Assembly: GCA_010092695.1 (NCBI GenBank)
Contig: JAADJJ010000001.1
Coordinates: 2,170,001 to 2,234,000, forward strand
DNA length: 64,000 nucleotides
Direction of reading: 5' to 3'
Origin: Enterobacteriaceae bacterium 4M9
GTDB taxonomy: Bacteria; Pseudomonadota; Gammaproteobacteria; Enterobacterales; Enterobacteriaceae
The notes under the pieces are model-generated. The model was given only the letters and a program-made list of their open reading frames with translations, did not search any database and was not told the origin of the DNA. This document shows, one piece after another, positions 36,142-48,373 of this stretch. The position numbers were made by a program, and so were the translations under genes. How positions within the stretch are numbered: position 1 is the stretch's first letter; every line of letters begins with the position of its first letter.

Positions 36142-36159
36142 TAGGGTTTTTGTACAGTG
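36140..36159 (-). promoter_or_regulatory. LexA box 2 of ydjM
   Basis: Minus-strand CACTGTACAAAAACCCTATA, overlapping box 1 by two bases. The left half CACTGTA is consensus, the right half is degenerate, as in the second LexA box recorded for E. coli ydjM. Joint binding would make repression tight. Confidence 0.72.
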
Positions 36160-36458
36160 GAAGAAAGGGTGACGTTGTAACTCTTTATCAACGCTGCGGT
36201 AACCTACCCGGCGTGAGTGAGCCGCTACCTGTTGTATGAGTTACATTGTTGGCACAGGCTCAGGCAGAACATGGCTGAACTCCGGGGGTTTTGGGTGTGT
36301 CCTGCGCATCCAGGTTCATCGTTGCGAAGCGTCTGGGTCGTGTTAGCGTCCATGCGCCAGGGGCAAAGGGGCAAGAACAGAGCGTGCATCGGCAAATTAT
36401 CATTAACACGCAATGGTAGTCGCCGGGCCGCATTGCCTGCGCCCGACGCTATATCGCA

Positions 36459-37127
36459 TTACACCCCGAGGTGACGTGCATTCAGTTCGCTCAGCGTAGC
36501 GAGTTTTTCATCTGCCAGCGCCCAGCGTGGATCGTTGCGGTTTTCAATGGCAGGAACCACCACCGAGCGCATGCGTGCGGCCTTGGTCGCAATCATGCCG
36601 TTCACGGAGTCTTCAAATGCCACGCAGCACAGTGGGTCAACGCCAAGCTGTGCGGCTGCATTGAGATACACCTGGGGATGGGGCTTGCTGTAGGGCAGGT
36701 TTTCGGCTGAGGCGAGCGTGTCAAACTGCTCACGAAGCTCAAACATAGTCAGTACGCGCTCCAGCATACGCAGTGGTGAGGCAGAGGCCAGACCCACTTT
36801 CAGCCCGCGCGCTTTGCACAGTGCCACAGCTTCTTTAACGCCAGGCAGTAGCGGGCGCTCTTCTTCAACCAGTGAAATGGCGCGAGTGATGATGCGGTCG
36901 GTGACATCGGCTTTGCTGGGGCCGTTCCACGGCTGGCGTGCAAACCACAGATCCACCACCAGATCGATACGCAGCCCCAGCGGGTCAGGCAGTTCGCTAC
37001 GTCGAGTGATATCCACACCGATGGAGGCCAGCACTTCAAGCTCTGCGCGATCCCAGAGCGGTTCAGAATCAATTAATAATCCATCCATATCAAATATTGC
37101 GGCAAGTATCTGGCGCTGCTCTGACAT
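36459..37127 (-). CDS. hxpB: Hexitol phosphatase B (YniC), HAD family
   Basis: A 222-residue HAD-superfamily phosphatase. Motif I is FDMDGLLIDSEPLW (nucleophile Asp), motif II is GLASASP, the lysine is in LPYSKPHP and motif IV is FEDSVNGM. E. coli HxpB removes phosphate from 2-deoxyglucose-6-phosphate, mannitol-1-phosphate and sorbitol-6-phosphate. Start 37127 follows AGGAG. It is divergent from yniB. Confidence 0.95.
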   Translation of the reverse strand: MSEQRQILAAIFDMDGLLIDSEPLWDRAELEVLASIGVDITRRSELPDPLGLRIDLVVDLWFARQPWNGPSKADVTDRIITRAISLVEEERPLLPGVKEAVALCKARGLKVGLASASPLRMLERVLTMFELREQFDTLASAENLPYSKPHPQVYLNAAAQLGVDPLCCVAFEDSVNGMIATKAARMRSVVVPAIENRNDPRWALADEKLATLSELNARHLGV

Positions 37128-37294
37128 CAGTTACGACTCCTGTTCTATAAAATTACGCACTGTTCTATCAATAGCGTGAAACCGCGCCGCTGACCAGCGT
37201 ATTCAACGGTCTGTGCGGCAAAAGTCAGGCGAAAACGGGCGGGACAGGGTAAACTTAGCCCTTTGAGAAAGCGTCAGTCGAACAAGGGGAAAAA

Positions 37295-37831
37295 ATGACG
37301 TATCAACAAGCGGGACGCATTGCGCTACTTAAACGAGTCGCCGGATGGGTGATTTTTATACCCGCGGTGATTTCCACGCTTATTTCACTACTGAAATTCA
37401 TGTATCAGCGCAGCGAAAAGCAGCCGGGTATCGACGCGGTGATGATGGATTTTGCTCACGTTATGATTGAAATGGTGCGTTTCAATACGCCGTTTCTCAA
37501 CATCTTCTGGCATAACTCGCCGCAGCCAAATTTCCACAGCAGTCTGAATGTTGGCTTCTGGATTATCTATATTCTGATTTTTGTGGGGATGGCACTGCAG
37601 GCCAGCGGCGCACGTATGGCACGTCAGGCGCGCTTTTTGCGAGAAGGCGTTCAGGATCAATTGATTCTGGAGAAAGCAAAAGGCGAAGAAGGTTTAAGCA
37701 AGGAGCAGCTTGATGCACGCGTGGTGGTGCCGCGCCATACGATTTTCCTGCAAATTTTTCCGCTTTATATTTTGCCAGTGGTGCTTATTGTACTTGGCTA
37801 TATATTCTTTCATCTGCTTGGTTTTCTCTGA
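37295..37831 (+). CDS. yniB: YniB family inner membrane protein
   Basis: A 178-residue membrane protein of unknown function, same length as E. coli YniB. Three hydrophobic segments are clear: about 16-36 (VAGWVIFIPAVISTLISLL), 88-104 (FWIIYILIFVGMALQAS) and 152-176 (IFLQIFPLYILPVVLIVLG). Start 37295 follows AAGGGGAAAAA. It is followed by a terminator shared with convergent yniA. Confidence 0.92.
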   Translation: MTYQQAGRIALLKRVAGWVIFIPAVISTLISLLKFMYQRSEKQPGIDAVMMDFAHVMIEMVRFNTPFLNIFWHNSPQPNFHSSLNVGFWIIYILIFVGMALQASGARMARQARFLREGVQDQLILEKAKGEEGLSKEQLDARVVVPRHTIFLQIFPLYILPVVLIVLGYIFFHLLGFL

Positions 37832-37844
37832 TTCCCGGCAGAAA

Positions 37845-37883
37845 TAAAAAACGCCCCGCGCTAACCTGACGGGGCGTTTTTTT
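37845..37883. terminator. Bidirectional terminator between yniB and yniA
   Basis: Stem ACGCCCCG/CGGGGCGT with A-run on the left (AAATAAAAAA) and T-run on the right (TTTTTTT), between two convergent genes. It serves both strands. Confidence 0.88.
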
Positions 37884-37890
37884 ATGGGCC

Positions 37891-38751
37891 TCAGACTGCC
37901 AGTACTCTGTCGAGCGTGCGCTGTGCCGTCTCGATATGCTCTCCACCAAAGAGTCTGGCGCGGTTAATCAACGTGTAAAGCTGGTAAATTGGCTGCCTGT
38001 CCAGGAAGCCTTCTGGCAGTGGCGTGACAGACTGATAGCCGTCATAGATTTGAGGTGGCTGCTCCTGATGTAACGGTAGCATCGCGAGATCGCATTCCCG
38101 GTCACCCCAGTAGCAGGCCGGGTCAAACAGGAACGGGCCTTCTGGCCCCAGTGCGCAGTTTCCTGACCACAGATCGCCATGCAAGAGCGACGGCTGCGGC
38201 TGGTGGTTTGCAAGACGACTTTGTATGGCATCGACAATGCCGTCGATATCGCCAAAAGACAGCCCTTTTTCAGCGGCCAGCTCCAGCTGCCAGCCGATGC
38301 GTTGCTCTGAGAAGAAGGTCGACCAGCGTCGCTGCCAGCTATTGGGTTGCGGTGTGGTGGAAATGTGGTTGTCAAAGTCGAGGCCGAACTGTGGTTGATC
38401 GCTCCACTGATGCAGGCGAGCGAGCTGCTGACCCAGCAAAAAAGCGTTGTGCGCATCCAGTGGCCGTGGCTCAAAATATTCCAGTACCAGGAAACTTTCG
38501 TCGCGTGTGCTTCCGACCGCTAATACTCCTGGCACCAGTACGGTGTTACTGCGCGCCAGCTGCGCCAGTTGGTCGGCTTCGGCGGTAAAGCAGGGCAACA
38601 TGTCCCGGGTGTCGCTTTTGACGAAAATGTTGTGTCCGTTAAACTGCGCCCGCCAGGCCGAGTGGATTTCGCCGCCAGGCAAAGCGCTACGCTGGCTTGT
38701 TTCTCCGTCACCCAACTGCTCGCTCAATAAACGATCGATGGTTTGCCACAT
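37891..38751 (-). CDS. yniA: Fructosamine kinase family protein YniA
   Basis: A 286-residue kinase of the fructosamine/ketosamine-3-kinase family, same length as E. coli YniA. The catalytic loop is LLHGDLWSGNCALG and the metal-binding motif is FDPACYWGDRECDLAM. Such enzymes phosphorylate sugars attached to protein amines in glycation repair; the E. coli substrate is uncertain. Start 38751 (MWQTIDRLL) follows GGAG at good spacing; an upstream frame to 38829 shows no similarity. Confidence 0.95.
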   Translation of the reverse strand: MWQTIDRLLSEQLGDGETSQRSALPGGEIHSAWRAQFNGHNIFVKSDTRDMLPCFTAEADQLAQLARSNTVLVPGVLAVGSTRDESFLVLEYFEPRPLDAHNAFLLGQQLARLHQWSDQPQFGLDFDNHISTTPQPNSWQRRWSTFFSEQRIGWQLELAAEKGLSFGDIDGIVDAIQSRLANHQPQPSLLHGDLWSGNCALGPEGPFLFDPACYWGDRECDLAMLPLHQEQPPQIYDGYQSVTPLPEGFLDRQPIYQLYTLINRARLFGGEHIETAQRTLDRVLAV

Positions 38752-38854
38752 ATCATTTTCTCCCGCGTTGTCAGGCCAAATCATGGCACATTGTTCGGGG
38801 GCAAAACCGGAACTGCCGCACAACTTCACCCCAAAGACGCTGATTTTTTTAGGG

Positions 38855-39145
38855 TTATTGCTGTTCCTTTAGCCACTCTTCCTGCGTAACAACGCGCACG
38901 TCTGGCTCCTGGCCCAGCGCCAGTTTACCCAGACCGCGCGCCAGGGCTTCGACCTCCTGAGCGTTGAGTGTACTGGTCAACGTCCATATACCGGGACCCG
39001 GTTCGTGCAGCTTGCCATCTTCATCCGTCAGGGTGAGAGAGAAACCAGCGCGCGTCATTTCGTTATTGAGTTCATTTACGGGGGTAAGGCCGGTGGCTTT
39101 GTGGTCGATAGTAATCATGTAGCGGGTAACGTTAGTACTGCTCAT
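38855..39145 (-). CDS. ydiZ: Uncharacterised small protein YdiZ
   Basis: A 96-residue cytoplasmic protein, same length as E. coli YdiZ, with MSSTNVTRYMITIDH at the start and TLTDEDGKLHEPG and EEWLKEQQ later. No catalytic motif is seen and the function is unknown. It lies 103 bases upstream of yniA on the same strand and may be cotranscribed. In E. coli pfkB follows on its other side; here it does not. Confidence 0.9.
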   Translation of the reverse strand: MSSTNVTRYMITIDHKATGLTPVNELNNEMTRAGFSLTLTDEDGKLHEPGPGIWTLTSTLNAQEVEALARGLGKLALGQEPDVRVVTQEEWLKEQQ

Positions 39146-39548
39146 GGTTTACCTCATTGTTATCCTGAGTTTTTCTATCGCGAATGTTCAGCATAGCCTG
39201 GCTGGTGATTTTATCTACAATACAGCAATAAGCCTGAAAGGTGCATGTGTTTACGTGCGGAAAATATATCCACATAGTTTGTGTTATTAATCCGGTTTTT
39301 TTGCCTGAAAAAGGATGCCTTATAATAACCTGCTGATTTATTGCATGATGATAGTTAAGCCTGGTAGGCTTTATAATAATTAAATCATTATCAGAACCCG
39401 CTTATTCTAAAAAAAAGACGGTTAACGCATTGCTATGTTAATTGGCGATTTTTATAATTCGTCACCTTTCCGGATATATCTTCCCTTGAATCTGCAATGC
39501 GGCTTTGTGAACATTGCTGTTCTTTTGTTGTATGGATAACGTATTTAA
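39146..39548. other. Divergent spacer ydiZ / ydiY (no pfkB)
   Basis: A 403-base AT-rich gap where E. coli carries pfkB. No trace of a PfkB reading frame (GG-sugar kinase motifs) was seen on either strand. A TATAAT-like hexamer lies near 39320-39325 on the plus strand and could be a ydiY -10, but no well spaced -35 was found. Confidence 0.6.
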
Positions 39549-40307
39549 ATGAAGCAACGTAAGATAATACCTGCACTCTTTATGTTGGTGAGTGGGACAT
39601 TTGTCGCGCCTTTTGCAGCCGCAGACAGTTCAGTTTTCACCGTGATGGATAACCCGGCGGTTGCAAAAAAACCGTTTGAAGGCAATCTCAATGCAGGCTA
39701 CCTGGCGCAGTCGGGTAATACGCGTAGCTCATCGCTGACGGCTGACTCCACGCTAACCTGGTATGGAAGCGCTACCGCCTGGTCACTGTGGGGCACGGCG
39801 AATAACATGTCTTCGGATGACCAGCGTTCTTCGGAGAAATATGCGCTGGGTGGACGTAGCCGCTATAACCTGACGGATGCGAATTATCTCTTTGGCCAGG
39901 CCGGGTGGTTGACCGACCGTTATAACGGCTACCGCCAGCGTGATGTACTGACGGCGGGTTACGGGCGCCAGGTGTGGAACGGACCTGAGCACTATCTGCG
40001 CCTTGAGGCCGGTCCAGGCGTGCGTTATGACAAATACACTAACGGTCAGGATAAGACCCAGGCGCTGGGTTATGCATCCGGTGCCTGGACGTGGCAGTTC
40101 ACCGATAACGCGAAATTCACCCAGGGGGTGTCAGTGCTGGGTACGGAAGACACCACCCTGAACTCCGAAACCGCGCTTGAAGTGGCAATCAACGCGCATT
40201 TTGGTTTGAAGGTGGCCTATAACGTGACCTGGAACTCGAATCCGCCAGCGGATGCGCCTGAACGTACCGATACCCGTACCGCAGTGACGTTAGGTTATAA
40301 AATGTAA
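39549..40307 (+). CDS. ydiY: DUF481 family outer membrane protein YdiY
   Basis: A 252-residue exported protein of the DUF481 family, same length as E. coli YdiY. A signal peptide (cleavage near FAAADSS, about residue 26) is followed by KKPFEGNLNAGYLAQSGNT, KYALGGRSRYNLTD and a beta-barrel-like alternating pattern; the last residues LGYKM are typical. It is acid-induced in E. coli with unknown function. The start is ATG 39549; the ribosome binding site is weak (AACGTATTTAA). A terminator follows. Confidence 0.93.
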   Translation: MKQRKIIPALFMLVSGTFVAPFAAADSSVFTVMDNPAVAKKPFEGNLNAGYLAQSGNTRSSSLTADSTLTWYGSATAWSLWGTANNMSSDDQRSSEKYALGGRSRYNLTDANYLFGQAGWLTDRYNGYRQRDVLTAGYGRQVWNGPEHYLRLEAGPGVRYDKYTNGQDKTQALGYASGAWTWQFTDNAKFTQGVSVLGTEDTTLNSETALEVAINAHFGLKVAYNVTWNSNPPADAPERTDTRTAVTLGYKM

Positions 40308-40314
40308 TTATTCA

Positions 40315-40340
40315 GGCCGGGTTCATCCCGGCTTTTTTAA
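40315..40340 (+). terminator. Terminator after ydiY
   Basis: GCCGGG/CCCGGC stem with loop TTCAT followed by TTTTTTAA, eight bases beyond the ydiY stop. Confidence 0.88.
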
Positions 40341-40514
40341 CGCGCAGGTGTGGTTTATAACTGCCGTTATTATCGGTGTGTATTATTTAGTGTGATAGTA
40401 AATAAATATTGATACAAAAAATACCGGCAGCGCTGAGTGAAAAAAATACCAACAGCTATTCTTTATATACGTAAACCACAGGGTTTGCGGCATTAATATA
40501 AAGAGAATAAAACA

Positions 40515-40718
40515 ATGAAAAGAGTAAAAGCAACGGCGGCGGGGATGGTGCTTTCTGCTATCTCTTTTGGTATTTTTTCCGCTGAGTCTGAGCAGCCTGC
40601 GAATCAGGAGAGTGCACAGACGGCAGACTCTGCCCCTGAAACCACGGTGGATAACGTGGCTTCATCAACAATGGCCAGTCAGGCAATAAGCCCGCGAGTT
40701 ATAAAACCGCAGGCATAA
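40515..40718 (+). CDS. Small exported protein of unknown function
   Basis: A 67-residue frame starting ATG 40515 behind AAAGAGA. Residues 1-22 (MKRVKATAAGMVLSAISFGIFS) look like a signal peptide with cleavage near SA-ES; the remaining 44 residues are acidic, rich in Ser, Ala, Thr and Gln, with no cysteine. It has its own start signal and a following terminator at 40742-40773, which argues that it is a real gene. I know of no E. coli counterpart between ydiY and thrS. Confidence 0.6.
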   Translation: MKRVKATAAGMVLSAISFGIFSAESEQPANQESAQTADSAPETTVDNVASSTMASQAISPRVIKPQA

Positions 40719-40741
40719 CCCCCTGACTTTTCCTCACGCAT

Positions 40742-40774
40742 AACGCCGGGTCTGTGCTACCTGGCGTTTTTATT
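40742..40774 (+). terminator. Terminator after the small exported protein gene
   Basis: AACGCCGGGT pairs with ACCTGGCGTT (one mismatch) around a seven-base loop, followed by TTTTATTTG; it begins 24 bases after the stop at 40718. Confidence 0.8.
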
Positions 40775-41013
40775 TGCCACCATTGTCCGCAATACATTTA
40801 AGTGTCTTCTCGTCATAACGCGGGGCGACAGTGAAGCGCTGAAGTGTTACCATCCGTAATCGCGCGTATCGGTTTTGCGAGCGCGCAGGTTAACGGTCTC
40901 ACAGCCTGACTCGCGATTGTTGGCGAGACGGCAGCGGGGCCGCAATTTATTTTACAGACACACTTTGTATGTGAGCTTGCGTGTGGCTCACCACTGCAAA
41001 TAAGGATTATTTA
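40775..41013 (+). promoter_or_regulatory. Leader and promoter region of thrS
   Basis: About 240 bases upstream of thrS. In E. coli the thrS mRNA leader folds into tRNA-Thr-like arms bound by ThrRS, which represses its own translation. Here GTGAGC...GCTCAC (40971-40990) can form an arm just before the AAGGA at 41003-41007. The overall operator was not folded, so its conservation is inferred. Confidence 0.45.
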
Positions 41014-42942
41014 ATGCCTGTTATTACTCTTCCTGATGGTAGCCAGCGTTCTTATGACCATGCCGTCAGCCCAATGGATGTGGCGCTGGATATCGGTCCG
41101 GGTCTTGGAAAAGCCTGTATTGCCGGGCGTGTTAACGGTGAGCTGGTTGATGCCTGCGATCCGATTGAGCAGGACGCAGCGCTTGCCATTATTACTGCTA
41201 AAGATGCCGAGGGGCTGGAAATCATTCGCCACTCCTGCGCGCACCTGCTTGGTCATGCCATCAAACAGCTGTGGCCGAAGACCAAAATGGCTATCGGGCC
41301 GGTGATCGACAACGGTTTCTACTATGATGTAGACCTCGATCACACGCTGACCCAGGAAGATATCGATCAGCTTGAAAAGCGGATGCACGAGCTGGCAGAA
41401 AAAAATTACGACGTCATCAAGAAAAAAGTCAGCTGGGAAGAGGCGCGTAAGGCCTTTGTTGACCGCGGTGAAACCTATAAGGTGGCCATTCTTGATGAAA
41501 ACATCAGCCACGATGATAAACCGGGGCTGTATCACCACGAAGAATACATCGACATGTGCCGTGGTCCGCACGTGCCGAATATGCGCTTTTGCCATAACTT
41601 CAAGCTGATGAAAACCGCTGGCGCTTACTGGCGCGGCGACAGCAACAATAAAATGTTGCAGCGTATCTATGGCACCGCGTGGGCAGATAAGAAAGAGCTT
41701 AAGGCCTATCTGCAGCGCCTGGAAGAAGCTTCAAAGCGCGATCACCGTAAAATTGGTAAACAGCTTGACCTGTACCACATGCAGGAAGAAGCACCGGGTA
41801 TGGTGTTCTGGCATAACGACGGCTGGACCATCTTCCGCGAACTGGAAGTGTTTGTGCGCTCCAAGCTCAAAGAGTACCAGTACCAGGAAGTGAAAGGTCC
41901 GTTCATGATGGACCGCGTGCTGTGGGAAAAAACCGGCCACTGGGATAACTATAAAGATGCGATGTTCACCACCTCGTCTGAGAACCGTGAATACTGCATT
42001 AAGCCAATGAACTGCCCGGGCCACGTACAAATCTTTAACCAGGGCCTGAAGTCCTATCGCGACCTGCCGCTGCGCATGGCCGAGTTTGGTAGCTGCCACC
42101 GTAACGAACCGTCGGGTGCGCTGCACGGCCTGATGCGCGTGCGTGGCTTTACTCAGGACGACGCCCATATTTTCTGTACTGAAGACCAGGTGCGCGATGA
42201 AGTAAACAGCTGCATCCGCATGGTGTACGATATGTACAGCACGTTCGGTTTTGAAAAGATTGTGGTGAAGCTCTCCACTCGTCCTGAAAAGCGTATCGGC
42301 ACTGACGATATGTGGGACCGCGCAGAAGCGGATCTCGCGATGGCGCTGGAAGAGAACAACATCCCGTTTGAGTACCAACCGGGCGAGGGCGCTTTCTATG
42401 GTCCTAAAATTGAATTCACCCTCTACGATTGTCTGGATCGCGCCTGGCAGTGCGGTACCGTGCAGCTCGACTTCTCGCTGCCGTCTCGCCTGAACGCGTC
42501 CTACGTAGGGGAAAATAACGAACGCCAGGTGCCGGTCATGATTCACCGTGCTATCCTGGGGTCAATGGAACGCTTTATCGGTATCCTCACTGAAGAGTTT
42601 GCCGGCTTCTTCCCGACATGGCTTGCGCCTGTGCAGGTTGTGGTGATGAATATCACCGATGCGCAGTCTGAATATGTCGAAGAACTGGTGCGTAAACTGC
42701 AAAGTGCAGGCATTCGAGTAAAAGCGGACTTGAGAAACGAGAAGATTGGCTTTAAAATCCGCGAGCATACTCTTCGTCGTGTTCCGTATATGCTGGTTTG
42801 TGGCGACAAAGAAGTCGAAGCCGGCAAAGTGGCGGTGCGTACACGCCGTGGTAAAGACCTCGGCAGCATGGACGTCAGCGACGTTATTGCTAAGCTGCAA
42901 GAAGAGATTCGCAGCCGCAATCTTCACCAACTGGAGGAATAA
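41014..42942 (+). CDS. thrS: Threonyl-tRNA synthetase
   Basis: A 642-residue class II synthetase charging tRNA-Thr, same length as in E. coli. The TGS domain is at 1-60, the editing domain with its [10 protein letters not shown] motif and the distal Cys/His site (DMCRGPHV) at 65-225, the catalytic core with zinc ligands in [10 protein letters not shown] and motif 2 [13 protein letters not shown], and the anticodon-binding domain at about 535-642. Start 41014 follows AAGGA. It is the first gene of the thrS-infC-rpmI-rplT cluster; infC begins 4 bases after its stop. Confidence 0.99.
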   Translation: MPVITLPDGSQRSYDHAVSPMDVALDIGPGLGKACIAGRVNGELVDACDPIEQDAALAIITAKDAEGLEIIRHSCAHLLGHAIKQLWPKTKMAIGPVIDNGFYYDVDLDHTLTQEDIDQLEKRMHELAEKNYDVIKKKVSWEEARKAFVDRGETYKVAILDENISHDDKPGLYHHEEYIDMCRGPHVPNMRFCHNFKLMKTAGAYWRGDSNNKMLQRIYGTAWADKKELKAYLQRLEEASKRDHRKIGKQLDLYHMQEEAPGMVFWHNDGWTIFRELEVFVRSKLKEYQYQEVKGPFMMDRVLWEKTGHWDNYKDAMFTTSSENREYCIKPMNCPGHVQIFNQGLKSYRDLPLRMAEFGSCHRNEPSGALHGLMRVRGFTQDDAHIFCTEDQVRDEVNSCIRMVYDMYSTFGFEKIVVKLSTRPEKRIGTDDMWDRAEADLAMALEENNIPFEYQPGEGAFYGPKIEFTLYDCLDRAWQCGTVQLDFSLPSRLNASYVGENNERQVPVMIHRAILGSMERFIGILTEEFAGFFPTWLAPVQVVVMNITDAQSEYVEELVRKLQSAGIRVKADLRNEKIGFKIREHTLRRVPYMLVCGDKEVEAGKVAVRTRRGKDLGSMDVSDVIAKLQEEIRSRNLHQLEE

Positions 42943-43488
<546 letters not shown>

Positions 43489-43560
43489 GCCTTCAAGTAA
43501 CATCAGCCTGTGGGACTCCGGTCTCACAGGTATGTTGTTCGCCTGGGTTTCGTTTATTAA

Positions 43561-43782
<222 letters not shown>

Positions 43783-43805
43783 GCTAACGTTTTTTAACTT
43801 TTTAA

Positions 43806-44186
<381 letters not shown>

Positions 44187-44196
44187 GCCGGTTATC

Positions 44197-44226
44197 AGAG
44201 GGAGCTCAGGCTCCCTCTTTTACTTT
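44197..44226 (+). terminator. Terminator after rplT
   Basis: AGAGGGAGC with GGCTCCCTCT around a TCA loop, followed by TTTACTTTT. It separates the thrS-rplT cluster from pheMST. Confidence 0.85.
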
Positions 44227-44280
44227 TCGTCGATTCAGTGCGCTAACTGACCTGTTCTGCGGATTAACAGCATCAATTTA

Positions 44281-44309
44281 TTGACTTTTCATAGCGTAAC
44301 TCGTTCAAT
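44281..44309 (+). promoter_or_regulatory. Putative pheM promoter
   Basis: TTGACT at 44281-44286, a 17-base spacer, and TTCAAT at 44304-44309. It lies 38 bases before the pheM leader start. Confidence 0.5.
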
Positions 44310-44346
44310 AGAAACCGTTCGATCCCACTGTAAGGTAACTGCAAGC

Positions 44347-45512
<1,166 letters not shown>

Positions 45513-45527
45513 GGGCAGGACAAAACA

Positions 45528-47915
45528 ATGAAATTCAGTGAACTGTGGTTACGCGAATGGGTTAATCCGGCGTTAGACAGCGCAGCGCTGTCTGAGCAAA
45601 TTACCATGGCAGGCCTGGAAGTCGATGGCGTTGAGCCGGTGGCAGGTGAATTCCATGGCGTTGTTGTGGGTGAAGTGGTTGAGTGTGGCCAGCATCCGAA
45701 TGCTGACAAACTGCGCGTAACGAAGGTCAATGTGGGCGGCGATCGCCTGCTTGATATCGTCTGCGGTGCGGCAAACTGCCGCCAGGGCCTGAAAGTCGCA
45801 GTCGCCACCATCGGTGCTGTGCTGCCGGGCGATTTCAAAATTAAAGCGGCGAAGCTTCGCGGTGAGCCGTCTGAGGGCATGCTGTGCTCGTTTTCTGAGC
45901 TGGGTATTTCCGACGATCACAGCGGTATCATTGAGCTGCCGCATGATGCGCCGATTGGCACCGACATTCGCGAATACCTGAAGCTTGACGATAACACCAT
46001 CGAAATCAGCGTGACGCCGAACCGTGCCGATTGCTTAGGCATTATGGGTGTTGCGCGTGATGTGGCGGTGTTAAACCAGCAGCCATTGAACACGCCGGAC
46101 ATGTCCGCCGTGGCGCCGACCATTACCGACACGCTGGCGATTCGCGTTGAAGCAACCCAGGCGTGCCCGCGCTATCTGGGGCGCGTGGTGAAAGGCATTG
46201 ATGTCACCGCGCCAACGCCGCTGTGGATGAAAGAAAAACTGCGCCGCTGCGGCATTCGTTCTATTGATGCGGTGGTTGATGTCACCAACTACGTACTGCT
46301 TGAACTGGGCCAGCCGATGCATGCCTTCGACCTGGACCGCATTGATGGCGGTATTGTGGTGCGTATGGCAAAAGAGGGTGAGAAGCTGACGCTGCTCGAC
46401 GGCAGCGAAGCGCAGCTTAATGACGACACGCTGGTAATTGCTGACCACAGCAAGGCATTGGCAATGGGTGGTATTTTTGGCGGTGAGCACTCTGGCGTGA
46501 ACGGGGAAACCCGCAACGTGCTGCTGGAGTGCGCATTCTTTAATCCGCTGTCTATTACCGGGCGCGCACGTCGCCACGGTCTGCATACCGATGCCTCTCA
46601 CCGTTATGAGCGCGGCGTGGATTCTGCGCTGCAATTTCAGGCGATGGAGCGTGCAACCCGCCTACTTATTGACCTTTGCGGCGGCGAAGCTGGCCCGATT
46701 ATTGATACCACCAGTAAAGCCGACCTGCCAAAACCCGCTACCATCACTTTGCGCCGCAGCAAACTGGACCGCCTGATTGGTCACGTTGTGCCGGATGCAC
46801 AGGTGAGCGATATTCTGCGCCGCCTGGGCTGTGACGTAACGGAAGGTAACGGCGAGTGGACTGCGGTTGCGCCGTCCTGGCGTTTCGATATGGCTATCGA
46901 AGAAGACCTGGTCGAAGAAGTGGCTCGCGTCTACGGCTATAACAGCATTCCTGATAAGCCGCTGATGGCGAGCCTGATGATGGGTACGCACCGCGAGGCG
47001 AATCTTTCTCTCAAGCGCGTGAAAAATATGCTGGTGGACAAAGGCTACCAGGAAGTCATCACCTACAGCTTCGTTGACCCGAAAATTCAGCAGCTGCTGC
47101 ACCCGCAGCAAGAGGCGCTGATTCTGCCTAGCCCGATTTCCAGCGAAATGTCTGCAATGCGTCTGTCGCTGTGGAGCGGCCTGCTGGGCGCGGTGGTGTA
47201 CAACCAGAACCGTCAGCAGAACCGTGTACGCCTGTTTGAAAGCGGTCTGCGTTTTGTTCCTGATACGCAGGCAGACCTGGGCATTCGCCAGGATGTTATG
47301 CTGGCAGGGGTGATTTGCGGAAATCGCTATGAAGAGCATTGGGACCTGGAAAAAAACGCCGTTGATTTCTATGATTTAAAAGGCGATCTCGAATCAGTGC
47401 TTGAACTGACCGGTGAACTTTCTGATATTGAGTTCCGTGCAGAAGCGAACCCGGCCTTGCATCCTGGTCAGAGTGCTGCCATTTATTTAAAAGGCGAGCG
47501 CATTGGTTTCATTGGTGTTGTCCATCCAGAACTGGAGCGTAAGCTGGACCTGAACGGCCGCACGTTGGTGTTTGAACTGCTCTGGGAGCGTATCGCAAAC
47601 CGCCGTATACCGCAGGCGCAGGAGGTTTCTCGCTTCCCTGCTAACCGTCGTGATATCGCAGTTGTAGTCGCTGAAAACGTTCCCGCAGCAGAAATTATCA
47701 CCGAATGTAAGAAAGTTGGCGCAAATCAGGTAGTTGGCGTAAACTTATTTGATGTGTACCGCGGTAAGGGTGTTGCTGAAGGATATAAGAGCCTGGCTAT
47801 CAGTCTTATTCTTCAGGATACCAGCCGTACACTCGAAGAAGATGAGATTGCCGCTACCGTTGCTAAATGCGTTGCGGCACTAAAAGAGCGATTCCAGGCA
47901 TCATTGAGGGATTGA
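45528..47915 (+). CDS. pheT: Phenylalanyl-tRNA synthetase beta subunit
   Basis: A 795-residue subunit that binds tRNA and edits misactivated tyrosine, same length as in E. coli. A tRNA-binding OB domain lies at about 40-150 ([21 protein letters not shown], here [16 protein letters not shown]), then B3/B4 editing, B5, core and the C-terminal ferredoxin-like domain ([14 protein letters not shown], about 705-795). It begins [14 protein letters not shown] after GGGCAGGA. ihfA starts 4 bases after its stop, as in E. coli. Confidence 0.98.
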   Translation: MKFSELWLREWVNPALDSAALSEQITMAGLEVDGVEPVAGEFHGVVVGEVVECGQHPNADKLRVTKVNVGGDRLLDIVCGAANCRQGLKVAVATIGAVLPGDFKIKAAKLRGEPSEGMLCSFSELGISDDHSGIIELPHDAPIGTDIREYLKLDDNTIEISVTPNRADCLGIMGVARDVAVLNQQPLNTPDMSAVAPTITDTLAIRVEATQACPRYLGRVVKGIDVTAPTPLWMKEKLRRCGIRSIDAVVDVTNYVLLELGQPMHAFDLDRIDGGIVVRMAKEGEKLTLLDGSEAQLNDDTLVIADHSKALAMGGIFGGEHSGVNGETRNVLLECAFFNPLSITGRARRHGLHTDASHRYERGVDSALQFQAMERATRLLIDLCGGEAGPIIDTTSKADLPKPATITLRRSKLDRLIGHVVPDAQVSDILRRLGCDVTEGNGEWTAVAPSWRFDMAIEEDLVEEVARVYGYNSIPDKPLMASLMMGTHREANLSLKRVKNMLVDKGYQEVITYSFVDPKIQQLLHPQQEALILPSPISSEMSAMRLSLWSGLLGAVVYNQNRQQNRVRLFESGLRFVPDTQADLGIRQDVMLAGVICGNRYEEHWDLEKNAVDFYDLKGDLESVLELTGELSDIEFRAEANPALHPGQSAAIYLKGERIGFIGVVHPELERKLDLNGRTLVFELLWERIANRRIPQAQEVSRFPANRRDIAVVVAENVPAAEIITECKKVGANQVVGVNLFDVYRGKGVAEGYKSLAISLILQDTSRTLEEDEIAATVAKCVAALKERFQASLRD

Positions 47916-47919
47916 AACT

Positions 47920-48219
47920 ATGGCGCTTACAAAAGCAGAAATGTCAGAGTACCTGTTTGATAAGCTTGGGCTTAGCAAGCGGGACGCCAAAGAGCTAGTT
48001 GAGCTGTTTTTTGAAGAGATCCGTCGCGCTCTGGAAAACGGCGAGCAGGTAAAGCTTTCTGGCTTTGGTAATTTTGACTTGCGCGATAAAAACCAACGTC
48101 CCGGGCGTAACCCGAAGACCGGCGAAGATATTCCCATCACGGCGCGCCGTGTGGTGACCTTCCGTCCAGGTCAAAAGCTCAAAAGCCGGGTTGAAAACGC
48201 AACACCAAAAAACAACTGA
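47920..48219 (+). CDS. ihfA: Integration host factor alpha subunit
   Basis: A 99-residue DNA-bending protein that works with IhfB in recombination, replication and sigma-54 transcription. It begins [20 protein letters not shown] and has the DNA-intercalating arm [12 protein letters not shown] with its conserved proline. Only four bases separate it from pheT, and the terminator behind it closes the pheMST-ihfA operon. IHF would also be needed for the sigma-54 ast promoter in this window. Confidence 0.98.
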   Translation: MALTKAEMSEYLFDKLGLSKRDAKELVELFFEEIRRALENGEQVKLSGFGNFDLRDKNQRPGRNPKTGEDIPITARRVVTFRPGQKLKSRVENATPKNN

Positions 48220-48233
48220 CGTATCAGAACTAC

Positions 48234-48262
48234 AAAGGCCCGCGCAAGCGGGCCTTTTTCTT
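48234..48262 (+). terminator. Terminator after ihfA
   Basis: AAAGGCCCGC/GCGGGCCTTT with loop GCAA followed by TTTTCTTTAA. Confidence 0.9.
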
Positions 48263-48373
48263 TAATCAGGGCTGATTCATACGGCTATTTGAGCGAATGG
48301 TGGTAAACGTCTTGCGCCGTTGAAAACGGCTCGTAAAATCAACCTCATGCTTTCGATACGTGAAAATTCTGTG

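Larger units (their letters stand above)
36107..36458. other. Spacer between ydjM and hxpB
   Basis: A 352-base gap. The left 53 bases hold the ydjM promoter with two LexA boxes. The rest (36160-36458) shows no gene I can support; an imperfect GC-rich inverted repeat near 36420-36450 may be an hxpB terminator without a T-run. Confidence 0.5.

Noticed and set aside
36225..36413. 62-codon minus-strand frame between ydjM and hxpB
   Set aside because: No Shine-Dalgarno, Cys/Pro-rich composition and no similarity known to me.
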